64,000 nucleotides of DNA. Origin: Thiotrichaceae bacterium UBA4486. GTDB lineage: Bacteria > Pseudomonadota > Gammaproteobacteria > Eutrophobiales > Eutrophobiaceae. The notes beneath the pieces were generated by a model. That model did not search any database, had not been told where the DNA came from, and saw only the letters and a program-made list of their open reading frames with translations. Location: NCBI GenBank assembly GCA_002389045.1, contig DGNS01000009.1, forward strand, positions 355,529-419,528, in the 5' to 3' direction. Of this stretch, positions 8,249 to 15,571 are shown in pieces; the stretch's first letter is position 1; each line of letters begins with the position of its first letter. A program made the translations under genes and the position numbers.

Positions 8249-8911
8249 TCAAATGTAGTAGGACGTGCGTGTCATTACCCGTGCACACAGGCGCATGGCG
8301 GTACGGACCGGCCATGGGAGTTTTCGCGCACCGGCTGCCGCTGCCTTGTCGCCATGTTCGGTTTCATCAACCTGCATCTGTTCGAGTATGGCGCGGGTTT
8401 TGTGATCGGCCTGCGGTAGTTGCCGCAGGTGACCCTGAAGGTGATCAACCACCTGCCGCTCGGTTTCCTCGATAAAGCCGAGGCTCCAGTCATCACCGGC
8501 AACCCCGGCCGTGATACCGATACCTAGAGAGCCCAGGAACCACAAGGGGTCCAGACAGCTGGTGCGCCCGCCCAGTTCCCCGAGCCGCTCCTCGCACCAG
8601 TGCAGATGATCGATTTCCTCATCGGCGGACTGCCTGAGTTTGTCGCGGGTTTCCCGGTCACGGGCCATAAGGGCCTGCCCCTGGTAGAGTGCCTGGGCCG
8701 AGATTTCACCGGCATGGTTGACGCGCATGAGGCCGGCGATATGCCGCCGGCTGGCGGCATCGAGTGGTGTTTCTTCAATCCCGGCACCCGGTGTCGGGCG
8801 GGTGGAGTGACTCCTGCCGGTCAGTACCGCGAGCACATTGCGGTCGAATTCCAGGATGAACTTGTCCAGGGGACTGTATACCGGATCAGTGACTGACGAA
8901 GGTGATTGCAT
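8249..8911 (-). CDS. coq7: demethoxyubiquinone hydroxylase Coq7
   Basis: The 220-residue di-iron protein shows the duplicated ferritin-like ligand pattern: RVNHAGEISAQALY (first Glu), EEIDHLHWCEERL (ExxH), EETERQVVDHL and DETEHGDKA (second Glu and ExxH). This is the Coq7/CAT5 family that hydroxylates 2-polyprenyl-3-methyl-6-methoxy-1,4-benzoquinone in ubiquinone synthesis at the inner membrane. Gammaproteobacteria use Coq7 or UbiF at this step, so ubiquinone-based aerobic respiration is implied, consistent with the cbb3 oxidase nearby. A hydrophobic stretch (LDPLWFLGSLGIGITAGVAG) probably dips into the membrane. Confidence 0.93.
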   Translation of the reverse strand: MQSPSSVTDPVYSPLDKFILEFDRNVLAVLTGRSHSTRPTPGAGIEETPLDAASRRHIAGLMRVNHAGEISAQALYQGQALMARDRETRDKLRQSADEEIDHLHWCEERLGELGGRTSCLDPLWFLGSLGIGITAGVAGDDWSLGFIEETERQVVDHLQGHLRQLPQADHKTRAILEQMQVDETEHGDKAAAAGARKLPWPVRTAMRLCARVMTRTSYYI

Positions 8912-8986
8912 TTAATACAATGAATTCATATAGTTAAGCTCCAAGTATGGCATAAACACCGGGCATTTGCCTGAGGACGGCAGGTA

Positions 8987-9015
8987 TTGACACTTTCGGG
9001 GGCAATCCGTACCAT
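8987..9015 (+). promoter_or_regulatory. sigma-70 promoter of rplM-rpsI
   Basis: A perfect -35 TTGACA (8987-8992) is followed after 17 bases by TACCAT (9010-9015). Transcription would start near 9022, giving a leader of about 47 bases before rplM that includes a run of seven T. Confidence 0.75.
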
Positions 9016-9068
9016 TCAGCCTCTTTTTTTGCAGCAAAAACAAACAATCCAGCGGTCCCCACGAGAGC

Positions 9069-9497
9069 ATGAAAACTTATAGTCCCAAAGCTTCCGAAAT
9101 TCAACGCGACTGGCTCCTGGTGGACGCCAGTGGCAAGACCCTGGGCCGTCTGGCCACCGAGGTGGCCCGCCGCCTCCGGGGCAAACACAAACCCACCTAC
9201 ACCCCCCATATGGACATGGGTGATTATGTCGTCGTCGTCAATGCCAGGGATATCCGTGTGACGGGCAACAAACTCAATGACAAGATGTATTACCGTTACA
9301 GCGGTTACCCGGGCGGTATGAAATCGACTTCGCTGACCAAGATGCTGCAGACCAAACCCGAGCGGGTTATCGAAATTGCGGTGAAAGGCATGTTGCCGAA
9401 AAATCCACTCGGTCGTGCGATGTACCGCAAGTTACGTGTCTACAGCGGCGCCGAACATGATCACGCCGCCCAGCAACCCAAACCCCTGGAAGTTTAA
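9069..9497 (+). CDS. rplM: 50S ribosomal protein L13
   Basis: The 142-residue length and the sequence are canonical for bacterial L13: MKTYSPKASEIQRDW at the start, LGRLATEVARRLRGKHKP, GDYVVVVNA, YRYSGYPGG and the C-terminal KNPLGRAMYRKLRVYSG motif. L13 is an early assembly protein of the large subunit binding 23S rRNA. It is followed after 6 bases by rpsI, the near-universal rplM-rpsI pair, and is served by the sigma-70 promoter at 8987-9015. Confidence 0.98.
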   Translation: MKTYSPKASEIQRDWLLVDASGKTLGRLATEVARRLRGKHKPTYTPHMDMGDYVVVVNARDIRVTGNKLNDKMYYRYSGYPGGMKSTSLTKMLQTKPERVIEIAVKGMLPKNPLGRAMYRKLRVYSGAEHDHAAQQPKPLEV

Positions 9498-9503
9498 TTA
9501 CCG

Positions 9504-9896
9504 ATGAGCACACAAGTTTATTACGGGACCGGTCGCCGCAAGAGTTCAGCGGCCAGGGTTTACCTGAAGAAAGGCAGTGGCAACCTGACCATCAATAACC
9601 GCACACTCGAACAGTATTTCGGCCGCGAAACCGGACGTATGATCGTACGCCAGGCACTGGAAACCACCGCTATGAGCGAGAATTTCGATATCAACGTCAT
9701 CGTCAAAGGCGGCGGTATATCCGGGCAGGCCGGCGCCATTCGTCACGGAATTACCCGGGCGCTGATCCAGTACGATGAAGCCCTGCGCAAACCACTGCGC
9801 CAGGCCGGTTTCGTCACCCGCGACGCCCGCCAGGTCGAACGCAAGAAAGTCGGCCTGCACAAGGCTCGCAAACGGCCGCAGTTCAGTAAACGATAA
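9504..9896 (+). CDS. rpsI: 30S ribosomal protein S9
   Basis: The 130-residue protein has the S9 hallmarks YYGTGRRKSSAARVYL, a central GGGISGQAGAIRHGITRAL segment, and the basic C-terminus KKVGLHKARKRPQFSKR whose last residues reach the P-site tRNA in the ribosome. It is co-transcribed with rplM. Unusually, a heptamer repeat array begins only four bases after its stop codon, where the rpsI terminator would normally be; I see no other terminator for this operon before the repeat-framed gene. Confidence 0.98.
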   Translation: MSTQVYYGTGRRKSSAARVYLKKGSGNLTINNRTLEQYFGRETGRMIVRQALETTAMSENFDINVIVKGGGISGQAGAIRHGITRALIQYDEALRKPLRQAGFVTRDARQVERKKVGLHKARKRPQFSKR

Positions 9897-9900
9897 AAAA

Positions 9901-9942
9901 AGCTACTAGCAACTAGCTACTAGCTACAAGCTACAAGCTACA
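9901..9942 (+). repeat. left array of six tandem 7-bp repeats
   Basis: The six consecutive units are AGCTACT, AGCAACT, AGCTACT, AGCTACA, AGCTACA and AGCTACA, without spacers. Variation is limited to positions 4 and 7. Confidence 0.92.
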
Positions 9943-9968
9943 AGAAAATACCGCTACAAGGAGGTAGC

Positions 9969-10316
9969 ATGGACGCACTCAGTGAACTGGAAGTATGGAA
10001 ACGAAGTAAAGACCTGTCTGTAATGATCTACACAGTGCTTTCCAAATGTAAAGATTACGGGTTCAAGGATCAAATCACGCGGTCATCCGTATCTGTTCCT
10101 GCAAATATCGCGGAAGGTTACGAGCGACAATCAAAAAAAGGATTTGCACATTATCTTAAGATAGCCAAGGGCTCCTGCGCTGAATTGCGAACACAAATTA
10201 TCATCGGTTCAGATATTGGTTACATTGAAAAAGCTGATGCCAAAAAGCTGATTGATGAATCCTTGCAGATCTCGAAGATGCTATCTGGATTAATCAAACA
10301 TTGCCAAAAAATCTGA
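9969..10316 (+). CDS. four-helix-bundle protein (23S rRNA intervening-sequence / Avd-like family)
   Basis: The 115-residue, mostly helical protein carries family signatures LEVWKRSKDLSV near the start, FKDQITRSSVSVPANIAEGYERQSKKGFAHYLKIAKGSCAEL split over the middle two helices, and a final helix with LQISKMLSGLIKHC. This is the TIGR02436/PF05635 family, first found inside 23S rRNA intervening sequences and structurally related to the Avd accessory protein of diversity-generating retroelements; it forms pentameric basic barrels that bind nucleic acid. Here it is not inside an rRNA gene and no reverse transcriptase is nearby. A strong Shine-Dalgarno (AAGGAGG) precedes the ATG. Its codon use is more A/T-rich than that of rpsI, which fits acquisition. 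Confidence 0.88.
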   Translation: MDALSELEVWKRSKDLSVMIYTVLSKCKDYGFKDQITRSSVSVPANIAEGYERQSKKGFAHYLKIAKGSCAELRTQIIIGSDIGYIEKADAKKLIDESLQISKMLSGLIKHCQKI

Positions 10317-10344
10317 TCTTTACGATTATATGAGGGAGCAATTT

Positions 10345-10408
10345 CTTGTAGCTTGTTGCTTTTTACTTGTAGCTTGTAGCTTGTAGCTAGTTGCTTGTAG
10401 CTAATAGC
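10345..10408 (+). repeat. right array of complementary 7-bp repeats
   Basis: Two units (TTGTAGC, TTGTTGC) at 10346-10359 are followed by a short spacer and six tandem units at 10367-10408: TTGTAGC three times, TAGTTGC, TTGTAGC and TAATAGC. These are the reverse complement of the left array family, so the two arrays could pair across the gene in RNA or single-stranded DNA. Confidence 0.9.
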
Positions 10409-10416
10409 TATCTTTT

Positions 10417-10490
10417 TGGGGGCTCGTCTAATGGTAGGACAGCGGACTCTGACTCCGCCAGTGGAGGTTCGAATCCTCCGCCCCCAGCCA
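10417..10490 (+). tRNA. tRNA-Gln (anticodon CTG)
   Basis: The 74-base gene folds as a cloverleaf: acceptor TGGGGGC/GCCCCCA with the U-A first pair typical of tRNA-Gln, anticodon stem GCGGA/TCCGC with loop CTCTGAC (anticodon CTG, reading CAG), T-loop GTTCGAATC, discriminator G and encoded CCA. It begins only seven bases after the right heptamer array. Confidence 0.97.
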
Positions 10491-10958
10491 TAATATATAC
10501 AGGGAAGACTTGATTAAGTCAGAGATTCCTGCGTGTCAGGGAAGACATACACAGTCGCCATTATCGCGAGAGGACAGGAGTCCGAACTCTGACTCATGAA
10601 AGAATTTTTCTGGAATCCATTTCTTTCCCCACCTCGCTGAATGAAACAGCCAAACACGATTGTGTTACCCTGGTTCCCGATCCTGTAATGATAAAAGTTG
10701 CCAATGGCAATCGTATAATCCGGTAACATCATTTACCCTTTGGAATACAGCGTGTTCTCTTACTTCCATAAATTATCTTGTTAATGCGACAATCACCTCA
10801 CCCTCGATGCCTGGTGTCATCGACAAACCGGGACTGGTTAATACATTATGAAACCGGTTCCTCCGGCCCGGGTTCTATCCTCGCAGATGGAGAAAATGCT
10901 ATGATTGCTTGCCATAGTCATGGATTTACGTTGCATCTGATCCCGCTGGAGAACCCTG
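10491..10958. other. 468-bp gap after tRNA-Gln, no supported gene
   Basis: No gene is convincing. A 72-codon minus-strand frame (10514-10732) has no recognisable similarity or clear ribosome binding site. I looked for a repeat of the tRNA 3' end that would mark an integration site and found only a chance-level match (near 10584). The promoter of the DUF2189 gene probably lies in the last 100 bases. Confidence 0.4.
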
Positions 10959-11777
10959 ATGTCTCAAACCAATTCCGGTTCAGAGAGTAAACCGGCCCCC
11001 GATAACGACGTCATCACGACTATCCCGGATGTCAATGCACTGACCTTCGCAGATATTCGCGGTTGTCTGCACAAGGGCATCGCTGATTTTCGCCGGGCGC
11101 CATTATTCGGAATTTTTCTTGGCAGCATCTTCGCTGTCATTGGCCTGTTTATAGCCCTGTCGCTGTTTGTCTGGGAGAAGAGCTGGATGATGTACCCGAT
11201 GCTGATCGGCTTTCCACTCATCGGTCCCTTTGCCGCGGTCGGACTTTACGAAGTCAGCCGCCGTATCGAGGAAGGCGCTCCCCTGGCCTGGAACGAAATA
11301 TTATCGGTGGTGCGCCTGCAGTCCCGGCGCGAGATTCGCTGGATGGCCTTCGTCATGCTGTTCATCTTCTGGGTCTGGATGTACCAGGTGCGCCTGCTCA
11401 TCGCACTGATACTCGGCCGCATGTCCTTCGCAAACCTGGAGTCATTTATCGACGTCATCACGACAACACGGGAAGGGCTGACCTTCATCATTGCCGGTCA
11501 CATCGTCGGCGCCTGCCTGGCCCTGGTGCTGTTCTCAGTCACGGTTATATCCATGCCGCTGTTGCTGGACCGGGAAGTGGATTTCATCACGGCGATGATT
11601 ACCAGTATCAAGACCGTGTTTGCCAGCCCAATGGTCATGCTGTCCTGGGGCGTATTCGTCACACTCGCCATCATGCTGTCCTTCGTGCCGGCATTCCTGG
11701 GGCTGTTGCTGGTCCTGCCGATTCTGGGGCATACCACCTGGCACCTGTACCGCAAAGCAATTAACAGCCAGGCGTAG
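10959..11777 (+). CDS. DUF2189 integral membrane protein
   Basis: The 272-residue protein has a polar N-terminus and a DIRGCLHKGIADFRRAPLFGIFLG motif typical of DUF2189, followed by about six transmembrane helices including WMMYPMLIGFPLIGPFAAVGLYEVSRR and a final LGLLLVLPILGHTTWHLYRK. The family is common in proteobacteria, often next to respiratory genes, and is sometimes described as a cytochrome c oxidase-associated or YciC-like membrane protein, but no activity is known. Here it precedes a CPA2 antiporter by about 140 bases and lies a few genes from the cbb3 locus. Confidence 0.85.
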   Translation: MSQTNSGSESKPAPDNDVITTIPDVNALTFADIRGCLHKGIADFRRAPLFGIFLGSIFAVIGLFIALSLFVWEKSWMMYPMLIGFPLIGPFAAVGLYEVSRRIEEGAPLAWNEILSVVRLQSRREIRWMAFVMLFIFWVWMYQVRLLIALILGRMSFANLESFIDVITTTREGLTFIIAGHIVGACLALVLFSVTVISMPLLLDREVDFITAMITSIKTVFASPMVMLSWGVFVTLAIMLSFVPAFLGLLLVLPILGHTTWHLYRKAINSQA

Positions 11778-11915
11778 GTACCTGTTCATGTTCCGTGGGC
11801 GGAAACGGTATCATACCCCGCATGCTGACCTGTGCCGCCATTACTCACCGTTTTCCATCTATGAACACTATTCTCACGGATCTTCCGCGCTGCCGACATC
11901 AGGGAATAATCGATT

Positions 11916-13547
11916 TTGAATATTGAATTCGAATACGTCCTGATTCTGCTGGCCCTGTCGGTCATATCCATACTGATAATCGACCGCTTCCGGCTGTCAC
12001 CGCTCATCGGCTACCTGCTGGTGGGCCTGCTGATCAGTCCCAATACCACCGGCCTGATTCCGTTCAGCGATACCACGCGTTTCCTGGGTGAAATCGGTGT
12101 CGTCTTCCTGTTATTCAGTATCGGACTGGATTTTTCCCTGTCACGTTTTTACACCATGCGGCACACGGTGCTGGGACTGGGAGGCGGTCAGGTGATTATC
12201 GGGACGCTGTCCGGTTTCATCATAGCCTGGTCGCTGGGCATGAGCTGGCAGGCCGCATTTATTCTCGGCGGGGCGCTGGCCTTGTCATCGACTGCACTGG
12301 TCATGAAACAACTGGTCGACCAGTTCGAATTACAATCGGAACACGGCCTCACCGCCTTCGGCATCCTGTTGTTCCAGGATATGGCCGCAGTGCCCTTTCT
12401 GGTGCTGATCCCGATCCTCGCCCAGTCCCAGCCGGAGCATCTCTGGTCCGCCCTGATCCTGGCGCTGGTCAAGGGTGTCGCGGTTCTGGCGCTGATCATC
12501 GTGCTCGGCAAAACCCTGATCCCGCGTTTATTTCACATCGTGTCCTTTTCCACCGAACTGTTCACCCTGAGCGTGTTACTGGTCTCCCTCACCGCGGCCT
12601 GGCTGACCCACGCAGTCGGCTTGTCACTGGCTCTGGGTGCCTTCCTGGCCGGCATGATGGTGAGTGAATCGCGCTATCGATACCAGATAGAAAACGAAAT
12701 CCGGCCATTCCGGGACATACTGCTCGGACTTTTTTTTGTCACCGTGGGGATGCAACTGGACCCGGCCCTGATCGCCCGGATCTGGCCCTGGGTGCTGTTG
12801 TTGCTGTCCGGACTCATGATCGGCAAGGCCCTCGCCATTTACCTTTTGATGCGTTTCGTCAACCGCTCGGCTCACGTCGCCAGCCGCACCGGCCTGATCC
12901 TGGGCCAGGGCGGTGAATTCAGCATCGCCCTTTTGACCCTGGCCGTGCTCTCCGGGCTTATCAGTATTGAAGATAGCCAACCGGTGCTGGCCGCCGTGAT
13001 CCTGTCGATGCTGTTGTCACCGTTCGTGATCAGAAACAATCGATTGATTGCCCAAACCCTGTTCAATGAACCACAGCAAAGTGACCACATTACCGATGCG
13101 GCACTGCTGGATAATCTCTCTGAAACACATGGCAACCACGTGCTGATATGCGGTTACGGTTTGGTCGGAGAGGAAACGGCCCGGCTGCTGCGGGATACCG
13201 GACTCACCTGCCTGGCACTGGACATCAAACCTGCCGTCATTCGCAAGGCCTGGACCGATGATGAACCGGTTTACTTCGGCAATGCCGCCCAGGGCCAGAT
13301 ACTGGATTCCGCCGGACTGGGCAGGGCCACGGCCGTGATCATCGCTGTCAATGACGATGATACGGCACTCAAGATTCTTGCCGAGGTCAGAAAACTCAAT
13401 ACCGATATACCGGTGATCGTGACCACCCGGGATACCGGTCGACATGATATTATGCTGGACTCCGGGGCTACCCTGGTCATCGCCAGGTCCCGTGAGGCGG
13501 CCCGCAGCACTGCCGACAAGCTAATGAAATTACTGGAAAAAAAATGA
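11916..13547 (+). CDS. CPA2 monovalent cation/proton antiporter with TrkA-N domain (KefB/KefC-like)
   Basis: The 543-residue protein has an antiporter domain of about 12 helices (residues 5-385) including SPLIGYLLVGLLISP, the GVVFLLFSIGLDFS motif, and the GALALSSTALVMKQL and GLILGQGGEFSIALL segments. A Rossmann-fold TrkA-N domain (about 415-535) begins VLICGYGLVGEETARLL. KefB/KefC proteins exchange K+ or Na+ for H+ under nucleotide or glutathione control. The start is TTG with AGGGA upstream; no ATG is close. The ion and regulator cannot be read from sequence. Confidence 0.88.
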   Translation: MNIEFEYVLILLALSVISILIIDRFRLSPLIGYLLVGLLISPNTTGLIPFSDTTRFLGEIGVVFLLFSIGLDFSLSRFYTMRHTVLGLGGGQVIIGTLSGFIIAWSLGMSWQAAFILGGALALSSTALVMKQLVDQFELQSEHGLTAFGILLFQDMAAVPFLVLIPILAQSQPEHLWSALILALVKGVAVLALIIVLGKTLIPRLFHIVSFSTELFTLSVLLVSLTAAWLTHAVGLSLALGAFLAGMMVSESRYRYQIENEIRPFRDILLGLFFVTVGMQLDPALIARIWPWVLLLLSGLMIGKALAIYLLMRFVNRSAHVASRTGLILGQGGEFSIALLTLAVLSGLISIEDSQPVLAAVILSMLLSPFVIRNNRLIAQTLFNEPQQSDHITDAALLDNLSETHGNHVLICGYGLVGEETARLLRDTGLTCLALDIKPAVIRKAWTDDEPVYFGNAAQGQILDSAGLGRATAVIIAVNDDDTALKILAEVRKLNTDIPVIVTTRDTGRHDIMLDSGATLVIARSREAARSTADKLMKLLEKK

Positions 13548-13621
13548 TAAGTAGATTAAGTTGAGTAACCGAAGGCCGCAACGAATCACACAAATCCGCA
13601 TCGACCAGATATGCAACTGAA

Positions 13622-14398
13622 ATGGCCGTGAGTAAAGCCCAGCAGAGTCCAGCCATCATCGACCTCAACAGGTTTCGTGTCACCTGTTCGAATTGCAATC
13701 TCAGCGAACTCTGCCTGCCCCGGGGTATCGACAAAGACAATTTGTCCAAGCTCGCCAACACCGTGCGCCAGTCGGGTATTTACGAAGCCGGTCATTTCCT
13801 GTTCCGGGCCGGCGATCCATTCAAGTCACTGGTCGCCATCCGCACCGGCGCCATCAAGCTCTATGTAGTTGATGATAATGGTGAAGAGCAGATCCTGGGA
13901 TTTTATTTTCCCGGCGAGCTACTGGGTCTCGACGCCATCGAAACCGATACCCATACCTGTAATGCCGTGGCGCTGGAAACCAGCAGTTTCTGCGCTTTTC
14001 CCTATTCGAAACTGGACGAGTTGTGCAAAACCATACCGGAACTCAGGACGCAGATGTTCAAGTTCATGAGCCGGGAACTGTCGTTGGAAAACCGCCTGCT
14101 GCTGACACTCGGCAAGCGCAATGCTGATGAGAAACTGGCGACTTTTCTGATCACGCTCTCGGAGCGATTCAAGCGCATGGGATACTCGGCAACGGAGTTT
14201 CACCTGGCCATGTCACGCCAGGATATCGGTAATTACCTGGGTCTGACCATAGAGACGGTGAGCCGCGTGCTCAGCCGTTTTAACAAGGAAGGTCTGGTGA
14301 GAATCGACCGCAAGCAGGTGAAATTGCTTGATGTCGATACGCTGAAAAGGCTCAGTGTGACCTACTGCGAGGAAACGAAAAAAAACCCGTCCACCTGA
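13622..14398 (+). CDS. fnr: oxygen-sensing regulator FNR (Anr)
   Basis: The 258-residue CRP-family regulator has the four [4Fe-4S] ligands Cys22, Cys25, Cys31 (TCSNCNLSELC) and Cys124 (ETSSFCAFP) at the same spacing as E. coli FNR. A cyclic-nucleotide-like beta roll, dimer helix and winged helix follow, with recognition helix MSRQDIGNYLGLTIETVSRVLSRF; the E-x-x-S-R pattern is the FNR DNA-binding type that reads TTGAT-N4-ATCAA. Such boxes occur at 14572 (before the next gene) and 18248 (in the ccoI-ccoN gap), so this protein probably controls the adjacent cbb3 oxidase locus under low oxygen. Confidence 0.95.
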   Translation: MAVSKAQQSPAIIDLNRFRVTCSNCNLSELCLPRGIDKDNLSKLANTVRQSGIYEAGHFLFRAGDPFKSLVAIRTGAIKLYVVDDNGEEQILGFYFPGELLGLDAIETDTHTCNAVALETSSFCAFPYSKLDELCKTIPELRTQMFKFMSRELSLENRLLLTLGKRNADEKLATFLITLSERFKRMGYSATEFHLAMSRQDIGNYLGLTIETVSRVLSRFNKEGLVRIDRKQVKLLDVDTLKRLSVTYCEETKKNPST

Positions 14399-14411
14399 AG
14401 GCGGACGGGTT
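14384..14411 (-). terminator. hairpin at the fnr stop, T-run only on the minus strand
   Basis: AACCCGTCC (14384-14392) pairs with GGACGGGTT (14403-14411); the fnr stop codon lies inside the loop. On the minus strand the stem is followed by a run of eight T, so as an intrinsic terminator it works best against antisense transcription entering fnr from the right. On the plus strand it may end fnr weakly. Confidence 0.5.
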
Positions 14412-14571
14412 ACCGATGAGTGGGATGCTCATACTAATGTGACTCAGGAAGAACCGTCAAACACCATGGATCTATTCGGAGACCAATCAGCTTCCACAAA
14501 ATTCATGGAAGTATCCACCCGGTCCAACGATTCATCAGATTCATATAATAGTGAATTCGACCGTAATGTCG

Positions 14572-14585
14572 TTGACATAGATCAA
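14572..14585 (+). promoter_or_regulatory. FNR box upstream of the TauE/SafE-like gene
   Basis: TTGAC-ATAG-ATCAA matches the FNR consensus TTGAT-N4-ATCAA at nine of ten positions and lies about 100 bases before the start at 14681. With fnr immediately upstream, autoregulation readout or activation of the assembly gene is plausible. Confidence 0.6.
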
Positions 14586-14680
14586 CTGACAGAAACAAAT
14601 TTCAATGCACGCCGTAATACCGGGATCAATAACACGGTAGTCGTTGTCTCGCGGATACTTCACTTCCCGGCCCCGTAACC

Positions 14681-15427
14681 ATGAGTGCGCTGGATTTTCT
14701 CGTAGCTTTCAACCTTGGACTGATCAGCACCTTGCATTGCTGGGGTATGTGCGGTCCCATCATTACAGCATTCAGTCTTGGCCTGCCGGATCAGAATGCA
14801 TCACTGGGCCGCATCATCATGTTCAACTCGGGCCGCATCAGCAGTTACGCAGTGGCCGGCATTATCGCCGGTTTGATCGGCGCCGGAATTATTGAGGTCA
14901 TCCGCGATTTCCACGGCCAGTTGATCCTGCAAATGCTGGCTGCGCTGGTGCTGGTCGGCATCGGCTTACATGTCGGCGGCTGGTTTCCGCAGTTCAGGCG
15001 CATCGAGATTGCCGGTATCGCCGTATGGAAACACCTGCAGCCCCTGACCCGCGCGTTACTGCCCGTGGATACGGCTTTAAAAGCCTATGCGGCGGGCCTG
15101 GTCTGGGGCTGGTTACCCTGCGGCCTGGTGTATTCGGTATTGTTGTGGAACCTGGCCGGCGCCGATCCCCTCGCCTCCGGCCTGAACATGCTGGGATTCG
15201 GCCTTGGTACGCTACCCGGGATGATCACCGCCGGTTATACGGCCAGAAAAACCGCTGACTGGCTGAATAAACCACATCTACGCCGGGTTTTGGGAATACT
15301 GGTCATCGCTGCCGGACTGATCAGTGCCTGGGCGGCGATCCGGACTCAGTCGGCGGTTCATGCCGATCACCATCATCCGGCGCCGAAACTGAATCTTCAG
15401 GTGGATCCACATTCGCTGCATCACTGA
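14681..15427 (+). CDS. TauE/SafE-like (DsbD_2) membrane protein linked to cbb3 oxidase assembly
   Basis: The 248-residue protein has about six transmembrane helices and the paired motifs GLISTLHCWGMCGP near the N-terminus and AGLVWGWLPCGLVYSVLLWNLAG in the second half, the two proline/cysteine-containing repeats typical of the UreH/DsbD_2 (PF13386) sulfite-exporter-like family. Such genes recur beside ccoI/ccoS and are thought to help copper handling or oxidase maturation. The C-terminal tail is His-rich (HADHHHPAP and SLHH), a possible metal ligand. The last 107 bases overlap the 3' end of the convergent ccoS gene. Confidence 0.85.
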   Translation: MSALDFLVAFNLGLISTLHCWGMCGPIITAFSLGLPDQNASLGRIIMFNSGRISSYAVAGIIAGLIGAGIIEVIRDFHGQLILQMLAALVLVGIGLHVGGWFPQFRRIEIAGIAVWKHLQPLTRALLPVDTALKAYAAGLVWGWLPCGLVYSVLLWNLAGADPLASGLNMLGFGLGTLPGMITAGYTARKTADWLNKPHLRRVLGILVIAAGLISAWAAIRTQSAVHADHHHPAPKLNLQVDPHSLHH

Positions 15428-15569
15428 CGTTGTCGTCATCCATCAGGATGCGGTGACCCTCGCGTTCGAGATCATCATACTGGCCCGAGCCCACGGCCCA
15501 GAACAATGTCCAGACGATAACAGCCACCAGCACCAGTGAGATTGCAATGAGGATGTATATGATTTCCAT
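15321..15569 (-). CDS. ccoS: cbb3 oxidase assembly protein CcoS
   Basis: The 82-residue protein has a single N-terminal helix (MEIIYILIAISLVLVAVIVW) followed by LFWAVGSGQYDDLEREGHRILMDDD, the CcoS/FixS signature. CcoS is a small inner-membrane protein needed for cofactor insertion into CcoN. I chose the ATG at 15569, three bases after the ccoI stop, over the longer open frame because it places the helix first. The tail beyond residue 48 is acidic, Ser/Pro-rich and longer than usual; it is encoded antisense to the end of the neighbouring membrane-protein gene. Confidence 0.9.
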   Translation of the reverse strand: MEIIYILIAISLVLVAVIVWTLFWAVGSGQYDDLEREGHRILMDDDNVSDAANVDPPEDSVSAPDDGDRHEPPTESGSPPRH

Positions 15570-15571
15570 AA

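Larger units (their letters stand above)
9901..10410. mobile_element. four-helix-bundle gene framed by inverted heptamer arrays
   Basis: A 510-bp unit consists of six 7-bp repeats (AGCTACT/AGCTACA type), one four-helix-bundle gene, and six 7-bp repeats in the complementary orientation (TTGTAGC type), plus a separate pair at 10345-10359. It fits precisely between rpsI (stop 9896) and tRNA-Gln (start 10417). The inverted arrangement and the insertion between two housekeeping genes suggest a small mobile or domesticated unit. No transposase or integrase is present, so any movement would need help in trans. Calling it mobile is inference. Confidence 0.5.

Noticed and set aside
9901..10410. CRISPR array
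   Set aside because: The repeats are 7 bp, contiguous and without spacers, and no cas gene is present.
10514..10732. 72-codon minus-strand frame after tRNA-Gln
   Set aside because: No recognisable similarity or start signal; the frame length is within chance.
10417..10958. phage or island attachment site at tRNA-Gln
   Set aside because: No integrase and no convincing direct repeat of the tRNA 3' end downstream; the only similarity is about ten bases.
14439..14678. 79-codon GTG-started frame after fnr
   Set aside because: No ribosome binding site, low-complexity composition, and it contains the FNR box, so the region looks regulatory.
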